NCBI RefSeq assembly: GCF_900116435.1
Contig: NZ_FPAZ01000005.1
Location: forward strand, 245,673 to 309,672
Direction of reading: 5' to 3'
Length of the DNA stretch: 64,000 nt
Source: Pseudoalteromonas lipolytica
GTDB taxonomy: Bacteria; Pseudomonadota; Gammaproteobacteria; Enterobacterales; Alteromonadaceae
Shown here: one piece after another, positions 27,576-37,007 of the stretch
Numbering within the stretch: the first letter of the stretch is position 1
Layout of the letters: each line of letters begins with the position of its first letter
Notes under the pieces: model-generated
What the model saw: the letters and a program-made list of their open reading frames with translations, nothing else
Database searches by the model: none
Told to the model about the DNA's origin: nothing
Made by a program: the position numbers and the translations under genes

Positions 27576-28520
27576 TTATTTTGTAATGACTTGAAAATCA
27601 CAAAAAGTGGCGTGTGGATTCTCACTAACTTGTATTTCTAGCGCTGTTGGGATGTTTTCAATACGGTAGGCTGAGATTGCCCAATTAAGCATTTCTTCGA
27701 CTGTTGAAGACAATAGAGCAGGCTCTGGGTTTAAACCTAAAAAACGAAACGCATCAAATAATGCTGGTTTTGGCGCTCGTTTTGATATGGCCGGTGCGTA
27801 GTTTTGTTTTGATAATTTAAAACCGGGCTTTGCAACAGCCAATGGTAGATGCGCGTAGTTAGGTGCTGGTTGCCCTAGTTGCTTAAATAAGCTGAGTTGT
27901 CTTGCTGTTGGCTCGAGTAAATCGGCTCCACGCACCACGTGGCTTATTCCTTGTGCAATATCATCGACGACGACAACCAGCTGATAAGCAAATAAGCCAT
28001 CACTTCGTTTTATAAGGTAGTCTTCTTTAGCAAGTCGGCTGTCAATATTCACCTGACCTTGAATAAGGTCATGATATTCACTCGTCGCAAATTGCTGAGT
28101 TAAGCGCAGTGCAGAATCGTTTAATGGGTGATGTTTTGATTTGCAATACCCTTGGTATATTCCGCCCATTGCTTTGATTTCTTTACGGGTGCAATGACAG
28201 GCGTAGACAAGGTTCTTTGTAATGAGTGCGTCAACAACGGCTTGGTATTCAGTATGGCGTTTAGTTTGGTAGATAACGCCTTCGTCCCAGTGCAGCCCAT
28301 ACGCTTCTAGAGTGCGTAATATGTCATCGCTTGCGCCGGGTACAACACGGGTTGTGTCAATGTCTTCTATTCTGACTAGCCACTTACCTTGATTTGATTT
28401 TGCATCAAGGAAGCTGCCCACAGCCGCTATTAATGAGCCAAAGTGCAATGGCCCAGAAGGTGATGGCGCAAAACGGCCCCTGTATGTGCGCATAGGCGCA
28501 TTAACGGCTGTGGTAGACAT
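27576..28520 (-). CDS. gluQ: Glutamyl-Q tRNA(Asp) synthetase
   Basis: 314 residues, the length of a tRNA synthetase catalytic domain without anticodon-binding domain. It attaches glutamate to queuosine in the anticodon of tRNA(Asp). FAPSPSGPLHFGSL is the HIGH-type signature, ACHCTRKE with YQGYC forms a zinc site, and GFKLSKQN replaces KMSKS. Lies 20 bases after dksA on the same strand, the standard dksA-gluQ pair. Confidence 0.93.
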   Translation of the reverse strand: MSTTAVNAPMRTYRGRFAPSPSGPLHFGSLIAAVGSFLDAKSNQGKWLVRIEDIDTTRVVPGASDDILRTLEAYGLHWDEGVIYQTKRHTEYQAVVDALITKNLVYACHCTRKEIKAMGGIYQGYCKSKHHPLNDSALRLTQQFATSEYHDLIQGQVNIDSRLAKEDYLIKRSDGLFAYQLVVVVDDIAQGISHVVRGADLLEPTARQLSLFKQLGQPAPNYAHLPLAVAKPGFKLSKQNYAPAISKRAPKPALFDAFRFLGLNPEPALLSSTVEEMLNWAISAYRIENIPTALEIQVSENPHATFCDFQVITK

Positions 28521-28540
28521 AGGTTAATTAATGTATGTAA

Positions 28541-28984
28541 TTAACCGCGTCCTGATTGTTTTTCTTTAATTTCCGCAAGCGTTTTACAGTCAACACATAA
28601 ATCAGCTGTTGGACGCGCTTCTAAGCGGCGGATACCAATTTCGATACCACATGATTCACAATAACCAAAGTCATCATCTTTGATTAATTGAATTGTTTTT
28701 TCAATTTTCTTGATCAGTTTACGTTCGCGGTCACGAGTGCGAAGCTCTAAAGAGAACTCTTCTTCTTGTGCTGCACGGTCTACTGGATCTGGAAAGTTAG
28801 CTGCTTCATCTTGCATGTGCGATTTAGTACGGTCTACTTCGTTACGTAAATCGTTACGCCAAGCTTCTAAAATTGTTTTAAAATGAGCACGTTGTGCATC
28901 ATTCATATACTCTTCACCCGGCTGTTCCTGATACGGCTCTAACCCGGCCTGAGCCAATAACCCTAGTCTTTTCTGGTCTGGCAT
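28541..28984 (-). CDS. dksA: RNA polymerase-binding transcription factor DksA
   Basis: 147 residues. Binds the secondary channel of RNA polymerase and with ppGpp controls rRNA and stress genes. A helical N-terminal part, a coiled coil with the tip residues DxxDxA ([13 protein letters not shown]) and a C-terminal four-cysteine zinc finger (YCESCG ... LCVDC) are intact. First gene of the dksA-gluQ pair; its promoter lies in 28985-29194. Confidence 0.95.
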   Translation of the reverse strand: MPDQKRLGLLAQAGLEPYQEQPGEEYMNDAQRAHFKTILEAWRNDLRNEVDRTKSHMQDEAANFPDPVDRAAQEEEFSLELRTRDRERKLIKKIEKTIQLIKDDDFGYCESCGIEIGIRRLEARPTADLCVDCKTLAEIKEKQSGRG

Positions 28985-29194
28985 AACTTTCTCCTAAATC
29001 CTTAATATTTTGCCCAGCATTAGCCGGCGGCTATAAATAGCAGAATCTTCTGTTTGAGGCAAATTTATTTTTAATTAATCCTGTATGCCCCAACTTATCG
29101 ACTTTAAAAATAAGAATGGGCGGTTTTATTCGTTTACACGGCCCGTGCAATTTTTAATTTGCTAAGTTATATGGGCAAAAAATCATATTACAAC

Positions 29195-30184
29195 TTAAAA
29201 CATGTGTTCATTGAGAAACTTTTTGGGGGTTGTGTCGTACCAGCGTTTAAATGCGCGTTGTAAAGCACTCTGCTCTGAAAATCCCAGTTTATTGCTGATC
29301 TCAAGCACTGAATAGCCTTGCAGTAACATGCGTTTTGCGTGTTGTTTTCTTTGCTGATCAATTAACTTTGTGAAGCTTAGTTGCTGCCCAGTGAGGTAGC
29401 GCTGCAAGCTGCGTTTCTTTAAGCCTAATTGTAATGCGGCTTGCTCAACACTTGGAATAACAGGGAATTGGCAGGCAATAAAGGCATTTAATTCATTAAT
29501 ATGATCTGCATACGGCGTTAAATCTCCCGCTTGCGATAACAAGAGTTGTTCAAGCTCTGGGTTTGGCGAGTGTAAACGGCTATTAAGTAGTTTTTCATTA
29601 AAAATAAGGCTGTTGGATTTGGCACCAAATTCGATAGGGCAGTTAAAAGTATGCTGATAAATGTGCACACTCGCAGTGCTCGGAATGGGTCTGGTAAGGG
29701 TTACTTTTTCAAGCGCAAGTTCAGCGTTCTGCTGGCAGCAGTGGTTTGCAAACGATAACCAACTACTAAACAGTTCATCGACCATGTAATGTCGTATTGG
29801 GCTTCGTGCATGCCAGCTCAGTTGGCATTGCTGCTGCACTTTTCTCAGCTCTATTCGACCAATGTTTCTTACCAGTGAATTTAATCTTTGCGCATGCTGC
29901 AGCGCTTTCTCAAGATTTTGACTCACCAAGGCGACATGCCCCAATAGCCCCCAGTTTTGTGCTTTGAGTGATTGACCAAACAAAAGGCCTATATGCTCTT
30001 GCTTAAGCTGGGTGTCAGCATAATGCATTAACGATTCGTAATCTGATACAGGAAATCGGTAGCTAGTTTCATTGAGATAACAGCGGCGCTCAGCAAGTAA
30101 TGCATGCAGCTGTTCTTTTTCAAGCCCTTGTTTTTGTAAGAAATAGACCAAGGAGCGAATGATTTGGCTATTGACATAAAACAT
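29195..30184 (-). CDS. AraC-family transcriptional regulator
   Basis: 329 residues. N-terminal domain of the arabinose_bd/OruR type (~20-200) and C-terminal AraC helix-turn-helix pair (~235-325) with GLKKRSLQRYLTGQQLSF and YSVLEISNKLGFSEQSALQRAFKRWYDTTP conserved in two pieces. Divergent from the acylase gene across a 147-base intergenic region, so it is the probable regulator of that gene. The effector is unknown. Confidence 0.88.
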   Translation of the reverse strand: MFYVNSQIIRSLVYFLQKQGLEKEQLHALLAERRCYLNETSYRFPVSDYESLMHYADTQLKQEHIGLLFGQSLKAQNWGLLGHVALVSQNLEKALQHAQRLNSLVRNIGRIELRKVQQQCQLSWHARSPIRHYMVDELFSSWLSFANHCCQQNAELALEKVTLTRPIPSTASVHIYQHTFNCPIEFGAKSNSLIFNEKLLNSRLHSPNPELEQLLLSQAGDLTPYADHINELNAFIACQFPVIPSVEQAALQLGLKKRSLQRYLTGQQLSFTKLIDQQRKQHAKRMLLQGYSVLEISNKLGFSEQSALQRAFKRWYDTTPKKFLNEHMF

Positions 30185-30331
30185 AGTCGTTCATTTTTTA
30201 TTATTATTAGCAACAGTTAAGCTGCATGACTAGGCGCGCAAAGTCAATATTTTGCGTGGAGGGTCAAGATTTAGTCTTTTAATTAAGGCAAGCTGGTTGA
30301 TGGATATAATACTCATAATAAAGGAAGCACA

Positions 30332-32881
30332 ATGAAACTTCATCCAATAATGTTCAGCATTGCAGCCGCATTTCTTGCTGTAGGTTGTAACTCAGATAAC
30401 GATAATAAAACCGTTGAGCCCCCCGTTACGACAACACCCGAACCTGAAGATGTTGTAAAGGTCGCAATACCTACTTTTGCAGATAACAAGACGCTTGATG
30501 CCAATATTCGTTGGACAAGTTATGGCGTCCCACATATTACAGCATCAAACCTTGAAAGCTTGGCATTTGGCAGTGGCTATGCTTATGCAAAAGATCATGC
30601 GTGTTTATTAATGGATCAAATAATTAAAACCCGCGGCGAGCGTGCTAAATACTATGGCCCTGATCAAGTTGCGGGGAGTGGCGATTCAAAACACTTAATC
30701 TCTGATTTTGGTTATAAAGCACTAGGTGTAAATGAGTATGCGGCGGAACATTATGCTGAATTAGATGAAACAAGTCGTGCTCATTTTGAAGGGTTTGTGC
30801 AGGGCTTCAATAAATATGTGACTGATACGGGGGCTGAAAATTTAGCGCCTGAATGTGCATCTCAGCCTTGGGTGATTAGCTTAACGGCTCAAGATATGCT
30901 GGCTTATTCAATGGCGACAGTGCAACTTGCAAGCTCAGCTAACTTTTTAGAATTAGCATTTTTTGCAAACCCAGGTGATGGTGATGAGTATTTGCCTGTG
31001 CCAAGTGGTAGTGAACCGAGTGCCGTTTCGAGCCTTGTTAAAAATATAAATCAGCAAGCAAAGCAATTTAAGTTAGAGAAGAAGTTTGAGCACTTAGGCT
31101 CAAATGGCTGGGGGCTGGGTAAAGACATGATGGCCAACGGTCAGGGCGGATTATTAGCAAATCCACATTTTCCTCATGAAGGAAATTTGCGTTTTTGGCA
31201 GTCACACTTAACAGTCCCTGGTGCCATGAATGTGATGGGTGGGAGCCTGCAAGGCATGCCTGGCGTTATTAATATAGGTTTTAATGAACATGTGGCCTGG
31301 ACGCACACCTTCTCGACGGCACGTCACTTTTTAATTTATCAGCTCGCATTAAATGAAAATGACCGCATGAGTTATGGTGTTGAGGGTGAGCAACACACTA
31401 TTACCAGTAAAATGATAACGGTGGAGGTTGCTGTGGGGCCAAACACAACGATTGAGCTTACAAAACCATTTTATTACAGCCACCATGGTTTGATGCTAGA
31501 AACGCCTGCTGAAAGAGGGTTAGGCTGGAATGACACTCAAGCATTTACCATAAAAGATGCCAATGAATTTAATATGGATGTTGTAGCGCAGTGGTCAGCA
31601 CTCAACCAAGCCGTGAGTCTTGATGATATGAAAGCGTCATTCGCTCAGTTTGATGGGGTGTCGTTCAACAATACGATGGCAACAGATAAAACGGGCACTG
31701 TTTTTTACGTTGATGACAGCACAGTGCTTAAATTAGATGACACTGCTAACCTAGCAATTCGTTTGCAGCCTGAGCTCGTTGCTTTGAGGGAATCAACGGG
31801 CTTTGATTTGGTGCCTGGCAACATGAAGCTCTTTGAAAGCCAAGGTAAGGTGCCTTTTTCTGAAGCACCCCAGCTTACGCGGACAGACTATGTACAAAAC
31901 TCGAATGATAGTTATTGGGTGACAAACTTAAAACAGCCTTTACTTGGTTTTGCTGCTCAGTATGGTGATGTACATAAGCCTTTATCACTAAGAACAAGAA
32001 TGGGTCTGAAGTTATTGCAAGAAGGCGGGGGAGAAGACGGTAAATTTACACTTGATGAATTAGAACAGGCATTAATTGGCAATCGCATCTACTTAGGTGA
32101 ACTGGTGTTTACCGATTTAGCCTCACAATGTATTGCCCAAGGAAATACACCGGTGCAAGTTTCAGCGGGTATTGACGTGGATATCAGTCCTGCCTGCGAT
32201 ATCGTTGCTAACTGGAATGGTGCTATGAACTTAGATACAGAAGGTGCTGCATTGATCCGTGAGTTTGCGCATCTATTTAATCCTTCAGCACACTTATATA
32301 ACAACTTTGATGTTACAGACCCGGCTAATACGCCTCATACTCTACGCCAAGATAAAGTTGCATTAAAAGCACTGGCGCACGCTATGTTAAATGTGCAGGC
32401 GAATGGGGTGCCATTAACAAGTACTTTAGCTGAGCTTCAGTTCGTAGAAAAATCACTGGCCGGAGGGCATGCTTCAGGTGAGCAGCTTCCATGGGCTGGG
32501 CCGATGCATGTTGAGGGAGGCTTTAATGTTTTCAGATACGATAGAAGTAATTTAACACGCTCTACTCTGATACCTTATGCTGATTATCAAACATTACCGG
32601 ATGCAGTTACAGGCCAACCTTTAGCGTCAAATTTATCAGCGCAAGGCTACCCTGTGAACTATGGTTCAAGCTGGATGTTTGTGATGAATTTTACTGAGGA
32701 TGGACCGGTTGCTAAAGGATTATTAACCATGTCACAGAGCTCTGATTCACGTTCAGAGCACTTTGATGATCAAAGCCGTTATTATTCTCAAACAGCAAAA
32801 CTCAGACCGTTATACTACAAAGAAGCAGATATAGAACAAAATCTGATCGATGAAATTGATATCTCAATGACTAAGCAATAA
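30332..32881 (+). CDS. Lipoprotein acylase of the penicillin/AHL acylase family (Ntn hydrolase)
   Basis: 849 residues. Lipoprotein signal with AVGC; the lipidated Cys is near residue 19, followed by a disordered acidic/T/P linker to ~45. The N-terminal nucleophile hydrolase features are an alpha-subunit segment, the autoprocessing site with nucleophile Ser in LGSNGWGLG near residue 257, and [28 protein letters not shown] and ENSNDSYW-like [12 protein letters not shown] downstream. Relatives cleave amides such as N-acyl homoserine lactones or penicillin; substrate cannot be chosen by sequence. The lipid anchor is unusual for well-studied periplasmic AHL acylases. Its end overlaps sfsA by 11 bases tail to tail. 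Confidence 0.85.
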   Translation: MKLHPIMFSIAAAFLAVGCNSDNDNKTVEPPVTTTPEPEDVVKVAIPTFADNKTLDANIRWTSYGVPHITASNLESLAFGSGYAYAKDHACLLMDQIIKTRGERAKYYGPDQVAGSGDSKHLISDFGYKALGVNEYAAEHYAELDETSRAHFEGFVQGFNKYVTDTGAENLAPECASQPWVISLTAQDMLAYSMATVQLASSANFLELAFFANPGDGDEYLPVPSGSEPSAVSSLVKNINQQAKQFKLEKKFEHLGSNGWGLGKDMMANGQGGLLANPHFPHEGNLRFWQSHLTVPGAMNVMGGSLQGMPGVINIGFNEHVAWTHTFSTARHFLIYQLALNENDRMSYGVEGEQHTITSKMITVEVAVGPNTTIELTKPFYYSHHGLMLETPAERGLGWNDTQAFTIKDANEFNMDVVAQWSALNQAVSLDDMKASFAQFDGVSFNNTMATDKTGTVFYVDDSTVLKLDDTANLAIRLQPELVALRESTGFDLVPGNMKLFESQGKVPFSEAPQLTRTDYVQNSNDSYWVTNLKQPLLGFAAQYGDVHKPLSLRTRMGLKLLQEGGGEDGKFTLDELEQALIGNRIYLGELVFTDLASQCIAQGNTPVQVSAGIDVDISPACDIVANWNGAMNLDTEGAALIREFAHLFNPSAHLYNNFDVTDPANTPHTLRQDKVALKALAHAMLNVQANGVPLTSTLAELQFVEKSLAGGHASGEQLPWAGPMHVEGGFNVFRYDRSNLTRSTLIPYADYQTLPDAVTGQPLASNLSAQGYPVNYGSSWMFVMNFTEDGPVAKGLLTMSQSSDSRSEHFDDQSRYYSQTAKLRPLYYKEADIEQNLIDEIDISMTKQ

Positions 32882-33590
32882 ACGGCACTTCTTCAGCCAG
32901 TACAATGTGACTGGCTGAAATCTCTGCTTTATAAGCATATACTTCTACACCACAGTCAACGGCGTGTACTAATAGTTCGCTGTATTTAGCATCTATATGT
33001 GATGCGCCACTGACTGTATTAATTCCTTGATGTAATACAGCAAAAAGCAAAACAGCTCGGTGCCCCTGTTGCACCATTTCTATTAACTCGCGCAGGTGTT
33101 TTTGTCCTCGCACTGTTTTAGCATCGGGAAAGTAACCTTGGCCAGTTTCTGGCTTTTCTTCTGATAGCAAGGTCACTGACTTAACCTCAACATAGCAATG
33201 AGCGGCGTTTTCAGCCGTTAATAAAAAATCGATGCGGCTATTCTCTTGACCGTATTTCACTTCAGCTTGCAGTGTATCGTAGCCATCAAGCTGCTTGATA
33301 AGATGATTTTCGAGAGCTTCTTGAACGACTTGATTAGCAACTGCAGTATTAACACAAATTAAATGCCCATGTTGATTTTGGGTGAGTTGTAACGATTGCG
33401 GGTATTTACGTTTTGGGTTATCACTGGTTGAGTAAAACGCGTTAAAACCTGGCTCGGCACAGCCTGTCATTTTGCCTGTATTGGCGCAGTGTGCTGTAAA
33501 TTGTTGATTATCTTGCGTGACTAAATCAGCTAAAAATCGCTTATAGCGCTTTAATAAAGTGGCTGATTGTAATGGAGGATTAAATTTCAT
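32871..33590 (-). CDS. sfsA: Sugar fermentation stimulation protein SfsA
   Basis: 239 residues, the usual SfsA length. [35 protein letters not shown] and [10 protein letters not shown] with the acidic/lysine residues of a nuclease-like fold are conserved. SfsA is reported as a DNA-binding regulator of maltose genes in E. coli and has a restriction-nuclease-like fold; its real role is unsettled. Converges on the acylase gene with an 11-base overlap of coding ends. Confidence 0.93.
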   Translation of the reverse strand: MKFNPPLQSATLLKRYKRFLADLVTQDNQQFTAHCANTGKMTGCAEPGFNAFYSTSDNPKRKYPQSLQLTQNQHGHLICVNTAVANQVVQEALENHLIKQLDGYDTLQAEVKYGQENSRIDFLLTAENAAHCYVEVKSVTLLSEEKPETGQGYFPDAKTVRGQKHLRELIEMVQQGHRAVLLFAVLHQGINTVSGASHIDAKYSELLVHAVDCGVEVYAYKAEISASHIVLAEEVPFIA

Positions 33591-33751
33591 TATTTTGTTT
33601 TTATTTGAGCTTTTCTATATTGTAAGTGAATAACCAAGCAGAGTGCACCTTCGTTGTCATTTAAGGCGTTATTTATCGCAAGCGGTTGGGAACTGACGTA
33701 GCCTGTAGTAAACTCAGTGAACAATTTTTAGCGCAAAAAGAGTATTCTAAC

Positions 33752-35047
33752 ATGTCGGAAAAATTTTTAGTTCAACTAAGCGAGCAGGCTGCTGCCGCAC
33801 ATTGGGGTGATAAAGCCTCTCTTTCTTTTACTGAACAAGGCGCAACTATTCATTTAACTGAACAAGATACACTTAAAAACGTTCAGAAAGCAGCGCGTAC
33901 GTTAGCGAATCAAGGTTTAAAAAATATTGCGCTAACGGGTGATGTTTGGTGCACAGAAACACAGTGGGCTTTTTACCAAGGCTTTGTTTCACCAAAGAAT
34001 TTAGACGCAGTTGAATTTGCCGAGAATGCAAAAACAGACAGCAAAGAGCTGGCTTCTTTAACGCAAGCAGCGACTTGGGCTCGTCAAATGATCAATGGGA
34101 CCGCTGATGATATTTTCCCTGAAAGCCTTGCTGGTAAAGCGGCTGAGTTTATTCAGTCATTAGCGCCTGAGCATGTTAGCTATCAAATTATTAAAGGGGA
34201 TGCATTACTTGAGCAGCAATGGATTGGTATTCATGCGGTTGGTCGTGGTAGTGAGCGCCCACCTGTACTACTTGAGCTAGACTATAACCCTACGGGTGAC
34301 GAAACGGCGCCAGTGGCCGCTGCGCTTGTTGGTAAAGGCATTACATTTGATTCTGGCGGTTACTCTATTAAGCCAAGTGAAGGCATGCTAGGCATGAAGT
34401 GTGACATGGGCGGTGCAGCAACCGTAACGGCTGGTTTAGCACTTGCGATTAACCGTGGCGTTAATAAGCGCATTAAATTATTCCTATGTTGTGCTGAAAA
34501 CTTAATTTCAGGCCATGCATACAAACTAGGTGATATTCTTACCTATAAAAATGGCACCACAGTTGAAATTGTTAATACCGATGCCGAAGGCCGTCTAGTG
34601 CTTGCTGATGGCTTAATGGCTGCGGGTGAAACCGGTGCGCCATTAATTATTGATGCGGCAACGCTAACCGGTGCTGCACTGGTGGCTGTTGGTCAAGAGT
34701 ACAACGCACTATTTGGCCTTGATAAAGAGTTTGTCCGTGAAGTGCAAGACTTTGCAGAGCAAGAAATGGAAGGCGCTTGGCCATTACCGCTTGAGAAGTG
34801 GCATCAACAAAATTGCCCTTCACCATATGCTGATACAGCAAACAGCCGCCCACAAAAAGGCGGTGGCTATGGTGGTGCATCGAATGCGGCTGGTTTCTTA
34901 TCTCGCTTTGTGCCAAATGATGGCAAGGGGTGGGTTCATATTGACCTTGCAGCAGCATTTAATATGGGTAGCACAAGCGAGTGGGCTGCAGGTGCAACAA
35001 CCCAAGGGATGCGCACAGTAGCAAGAACGTTATTAGAGAAAGCGTAA
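33752..35047 (+). CDS. pepB: Aminopeptidase B (M17 leucyl aminopeptidase family)
   Basis: 431 residues. Cytoplasmic metallo-aminopeptidase. LVGKGITFDSGGYSIKPSEG and NTDAEGRLVLADGL are the di-metal and catalytic motifs; KSDMGGAATV-like KCDMGGAATVTAGLA is conserved. Length, and GRGSERPPVLLELDYNPTGDE, match E. coli PepB rather than PepA. The ATG at 33752 gives MSEKFLVQLSEQAAA, matching the PepB N-terminus; the upstream extension to 33686 is not supported. A terminator follows. Confidence 0.92.
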   Translation: MSEKFLVQLSEQAAAAHWGDKASLSFTEQGATIHLTEQDTLKNVQKAARTLANQGLKNIALTGDVWCTETQWAFYQGFVSPKNLDAVEFAENAKTDSKELASLTQAATWARQMINGTADDIFPESLAGKAAEFIQSLAPEHVSYQIIKGDALLEQQWIGIHAVGRGSERPPVLLELDYNPTGDETAPVAAALVGKGITFDSGGYSIKPSEGMLGMKCDMGGAATVTAGLALAINRGVNKRIKLFLCCAENLISGHAYKLGDILTYKNGTTVEIVNTDAEGRLVLADGLMAAGETGAPLIIDAATLTGAALVAVGQEYNALFGLDKEFVREVQDFAEQEMEGAWPLPLEKWHQQNCPSPYADTANSRPQKGGGYGGASNAAGFLSRFVPNDGKGWVHIDLAAAFNMGSTSEWAAGATTQGMRTVARTLLEKA

Positions 35048-35072
35048 TAACCAGTTTGCTAACTAAATAAGT

Positions 35073-35099
35073 AAAAACGCCCGATTATGGGCGTTTTTT
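35073..35099 (+). terminator. Rho-independent terminator after pepB
   Basis: AAAAACGCCC (35073-35082) pairs perfectly with GGGCGTTTTT (35089-35098) around a 6-base loop, ending in a T run. Confidence 0.9.
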
Positions 35100-35241
35100 C
35101 GTTTTTGGTAATTTTACAAACGGATACAAGATTTTTCGCACAATATAGTATAAAATCTCGCCCCACATTTTCTCATCAAGTGGTTAGTTTATATTTCATT
35201 AACTACACTTGGATGATCAATTCACACTGGGGTTTCTATTT

Positions 35242-35808
35242 ATGTCAGATAAGTGCTATATCACTGCGCAGCAGCTTCTCGAAGATTCATTTCGTGTTGC
35301 GGCACAAGTTTATGACGATGGTTTTCGTCCTGATTTCATCATTGGTATTTGGCGTGGTGGCGCTCCAATTGGTATTGCAGTACAAGAATACTATGATTAC
35401 AAAGGCATAGAGACAGACCACATTGCTGTTCGTACATCATCGTATTACGGTATCAATCAGCAATCGAAAGAAATTAAAGTACACGGCCTGCATTATATTA
35501 TTGAAAATGCAAATGCGGGTGACTCTTTGCTTATTGTGGATGATGTTTTTGATTCTGGCCGCAGTATTTTTGCATTAAAAGAAAAGTTATCTGAATTAAT
35601 GCGCTTAAACTTACCACGCGATATTCGCGTTGCTTGCCCCTACTACAAGCCTAAAAACTCAAAGGTAGACATGGTGCCAGATTATTATATTCATGAGTCT
35701 GACGAGTGGCTGGTGTTCCCTCACGAGCTTTCAGGCTTAACACCTGATGAAATTATTGAAGGTAAATCGGATTTAGCCAATATCCACGATTTACTTCTCA
35801 AAAAGTAA
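35242..35808 (+). CDS. Hypoxanthine phosphoribosyltransferase-like protein
   Basis: 188 residues of the type I phosphoribosyltransferase fold. LLIVDDVFDSGRSIFAL is the PRPP-binding loop and FIIGIWRGGAPIG the first-half pyrophosphate loop. It belongs to the group annotated as hypoxanthine or xanthine-guanine phosphoribosyltransferase (COG2236-like) and probably salvages a purine base. The exact base is uncertain. ATG 35242 is used since the in-frame upstream extension has no family similarity and GGGG lies about ten bases upstream. Confidence 0.82.
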   Translation: MSDKCYITAQQLLEDSFRVAAQVYDDGFRPDFIIGIWRGGAPIGIAVQEYYDYKGIETDHIAVRTSSYYGINQQSKEIKVHGLHYIIENANAGDSLLIVDDVFDSGRSIFALKEKLSELMRLNLPRDIRVACPYYKPKNSKVDMVPDYYIHESDEWLVFPHELSGLTPDEIIEGKSDLANIHDLLLKK

Positions 35809-35829
35809 ATTTGAGCTAAATAATTATGT

Positions 35830-35854
35830 GAGTGTAGTTATCTTACACTCACAA
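35830..35854. terminator. Inverted repeat at convergent gene ends
   Basis: GTGAGTGTA (35830-35838) and TACACTCAC (35846-35854) form a perfect 9-bp stem with 7-base loop, including the stop of the Crp/Fnr gene. No clear T run, so a weak bidirectional terminator at best. Confidence 0.4.
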
Positions 35855-36505
35855 CTGCGAAAAACTGTCTACGTAATCACTCAGTTTGTCTATGTCGACC
35901 ACTTGTAAACCTTGATTGCTGCGTTTTACTAAGCCCTTTTCTACAAGCTCAGTCACAACACGTCGATAGGCACGTTCGGTGGTGGCAAAACGTTCTGCTT
36001 CGGCATTCACTGTTGGGTAGGCTCTAAGCAGTGTCGGGTTATTATTTTCAGCTCTTAATAAACAATCTTTAGCAATATTATAGCTTAAGGGTAATAGCAA
36101 TTTGTCTAGGTTGATTTTTTGGTTCTCTTGAAACTTAGCGGCTATTGTTTGTGCTGTGTATAAACTCAGTTCTGGTTTTTCTAAAAGTAGTGCGCGCCAA
36201 TGTTTAAGCTCAATGAGATTGTAACTAACATCACTGAAACACGTAACTGTGTAGATACAAGGGAGGTTGTTAAGAGCTTCAATCTCACCAATTAATGTAT
36301 TATTACAGTCAAGTTGACCGAGCAAAAGGCGGCGACCATTACCGACATCGTAACTAAACGAAACGGTACCACTTCTCACTAATACGAGTTTGGAAAGTGG
36401 TTGATCTTGATGGATCAGCACTTCTTTTTTGGCTTGTTGAAAACGACTCCCTGCAAAAGTGAGTAATTGATCAACAAGGTAGCTTGAAAAATGATATTGA
36501 AACAT
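35849..36505 (-). CDS. Crp/Fnr-family transcriptional regulator (YeiL-like)
   Basis: 218 residues. N-terminal cyclic-nucleotide-binding-like beta barrel (~20-130; SGTVSFSYDVGNGRRLLLGQL and TLIGEIEALNN) and C-terminal winged helix (~150-210; AEAERFATTERAYRRVVTELVEKGLV in which a YRRVV recognition helix is visible). The residues needed for cAMP binding in Crp are not evident, and no FNR cysteine cluster is present. Overall pattern resembles E. coli YeiL. The gene is preceded by several palindromes that suggest autoregulation. Confidence 0.8.
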   Translation of the reverse strand: MFQYHFSSYLVDQLLTFAGSRFQQAKKEVLIHQDQPLSKLVLVRSGTVSFSYDVGNGRRLLLGQLDCNNTLIGEIEALNNLPCIYTVTCFSDVSYNLIELKHWRALLLEKPELSLYTAQTIAAKFQENQKINLDKLLLPLSYNIAKDCLLRAENNNPTLLRAYPTVNAEAERFATTERAYRRVVTELVEKGLVKRSNQGLQVVDIDKLSDYVDSFSQL

Positions 36506-36519
36506 TAACGCCGCTCTTC

Positions 36520-36596
36520 GGACAATTGTCCTATTTATTACATCTTAATGACGCTAGCATTAAGATTCTAAGAATTTATGCTAACTTACTAGTAAG
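36520..36596. promoter_or_regulatory. Cluster of palindromes upstream of the Crp/Fnr regulator
   Basis: GGACAATTGTCC (36520-36531) is a perfect 12-bp palindrome ending 15 bases before the start codon. ATCTTAATG (36542-36550) and CATTAAGAT (36558-36566) form a 9-bp inverted repeat, and CTTACTAGTAAG (36585-36596) is another perfect palindrome. They are spaced over 77 bases in a non-coding gap. Confidence 0.6.
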
Positions 36597-36730
36597 GTGT
36601 TCACGTTACTCATACCTTCATTTCCCGTGTAATGATTTTAAAGTCGGGTTAATTCTCAGGCTTTACAAGGTTTTTAGTAAGTTAGCTTTTTTATTTTCAT
36701 TGTCAAAGTGAGCAATGAGTGAGTCTAAAA

Positions 36731-37006
36731 ATGACAAACTCTAATGCTAACCTAAAGCCTAGGAGAGAACAATTGAGTTGGGAATATTTAGGCTATTTAG
36801 CATCTGCATTATTGGTCGCTTCTTTAACAATGAGCGATGTTATGAAGCTTCGTTGGTTTAACTTAGCAGGCTGTATCGCATTTACTCTTTATGGTGTAGC
36901 AATTGATGCCGTGCCTGTGGCATTTACCAATGGCTTGCTTACCTTCGTAAATATCTACCATATTATAAAATTAAAGCGTCAACCGACAGTTGACGCTAAA
37001 AAGTAA
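36731..37006 (+). CDS. Small YgjV-like inner-membrane protein
   Basis: About 91 residues with three hydrophobic segments (~12-32, 40-57, 62-80), YLGYLASALLVASLTMSDVMKLRWFNLAG at the start of which two membrane helices are seen. The pattern L-R-x-x-N-x-x-G is shared with YgjV-type bacterial inner-membrane proteins. ATG 36731 is preferred to GTG 36719, but neither has a strong ribosome binding site. Function unknown. Its stop is one base from the end of the converging amidohydrolase gene. Confidence 0.65.
   Translation: MTNSNANLKPRREQLSWEYLGYLASALLVASLTMSDVMKLRWFNLAGCIAFTLYGVAIDAVPVAFTNGLLTFVNIYHIIKLKRQPTVDAKK
36975..36997 (-). terminator. Terminator for the amidohydrolase inside the small membrane protein gene
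   Basis: AGCGTCAAC (36975-36983) and GTTGACGCT (36989-36997) form a perfect 9-bp stem with a 5-base loop. On the minus strand TTAATTTTAT follows, so it probably ends leftward transcription; on the plus strand an A run follows. Confidence 0.5.
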
Positions 37007-37007
37007 T

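Noticed and set aside
36484..36711. 75-codon plus-strand ORF
   Set aside because: Overlaps the Crp/Fnr start and the palindrome region, low-complexity hydrophobic composition and no ribosome binding site.
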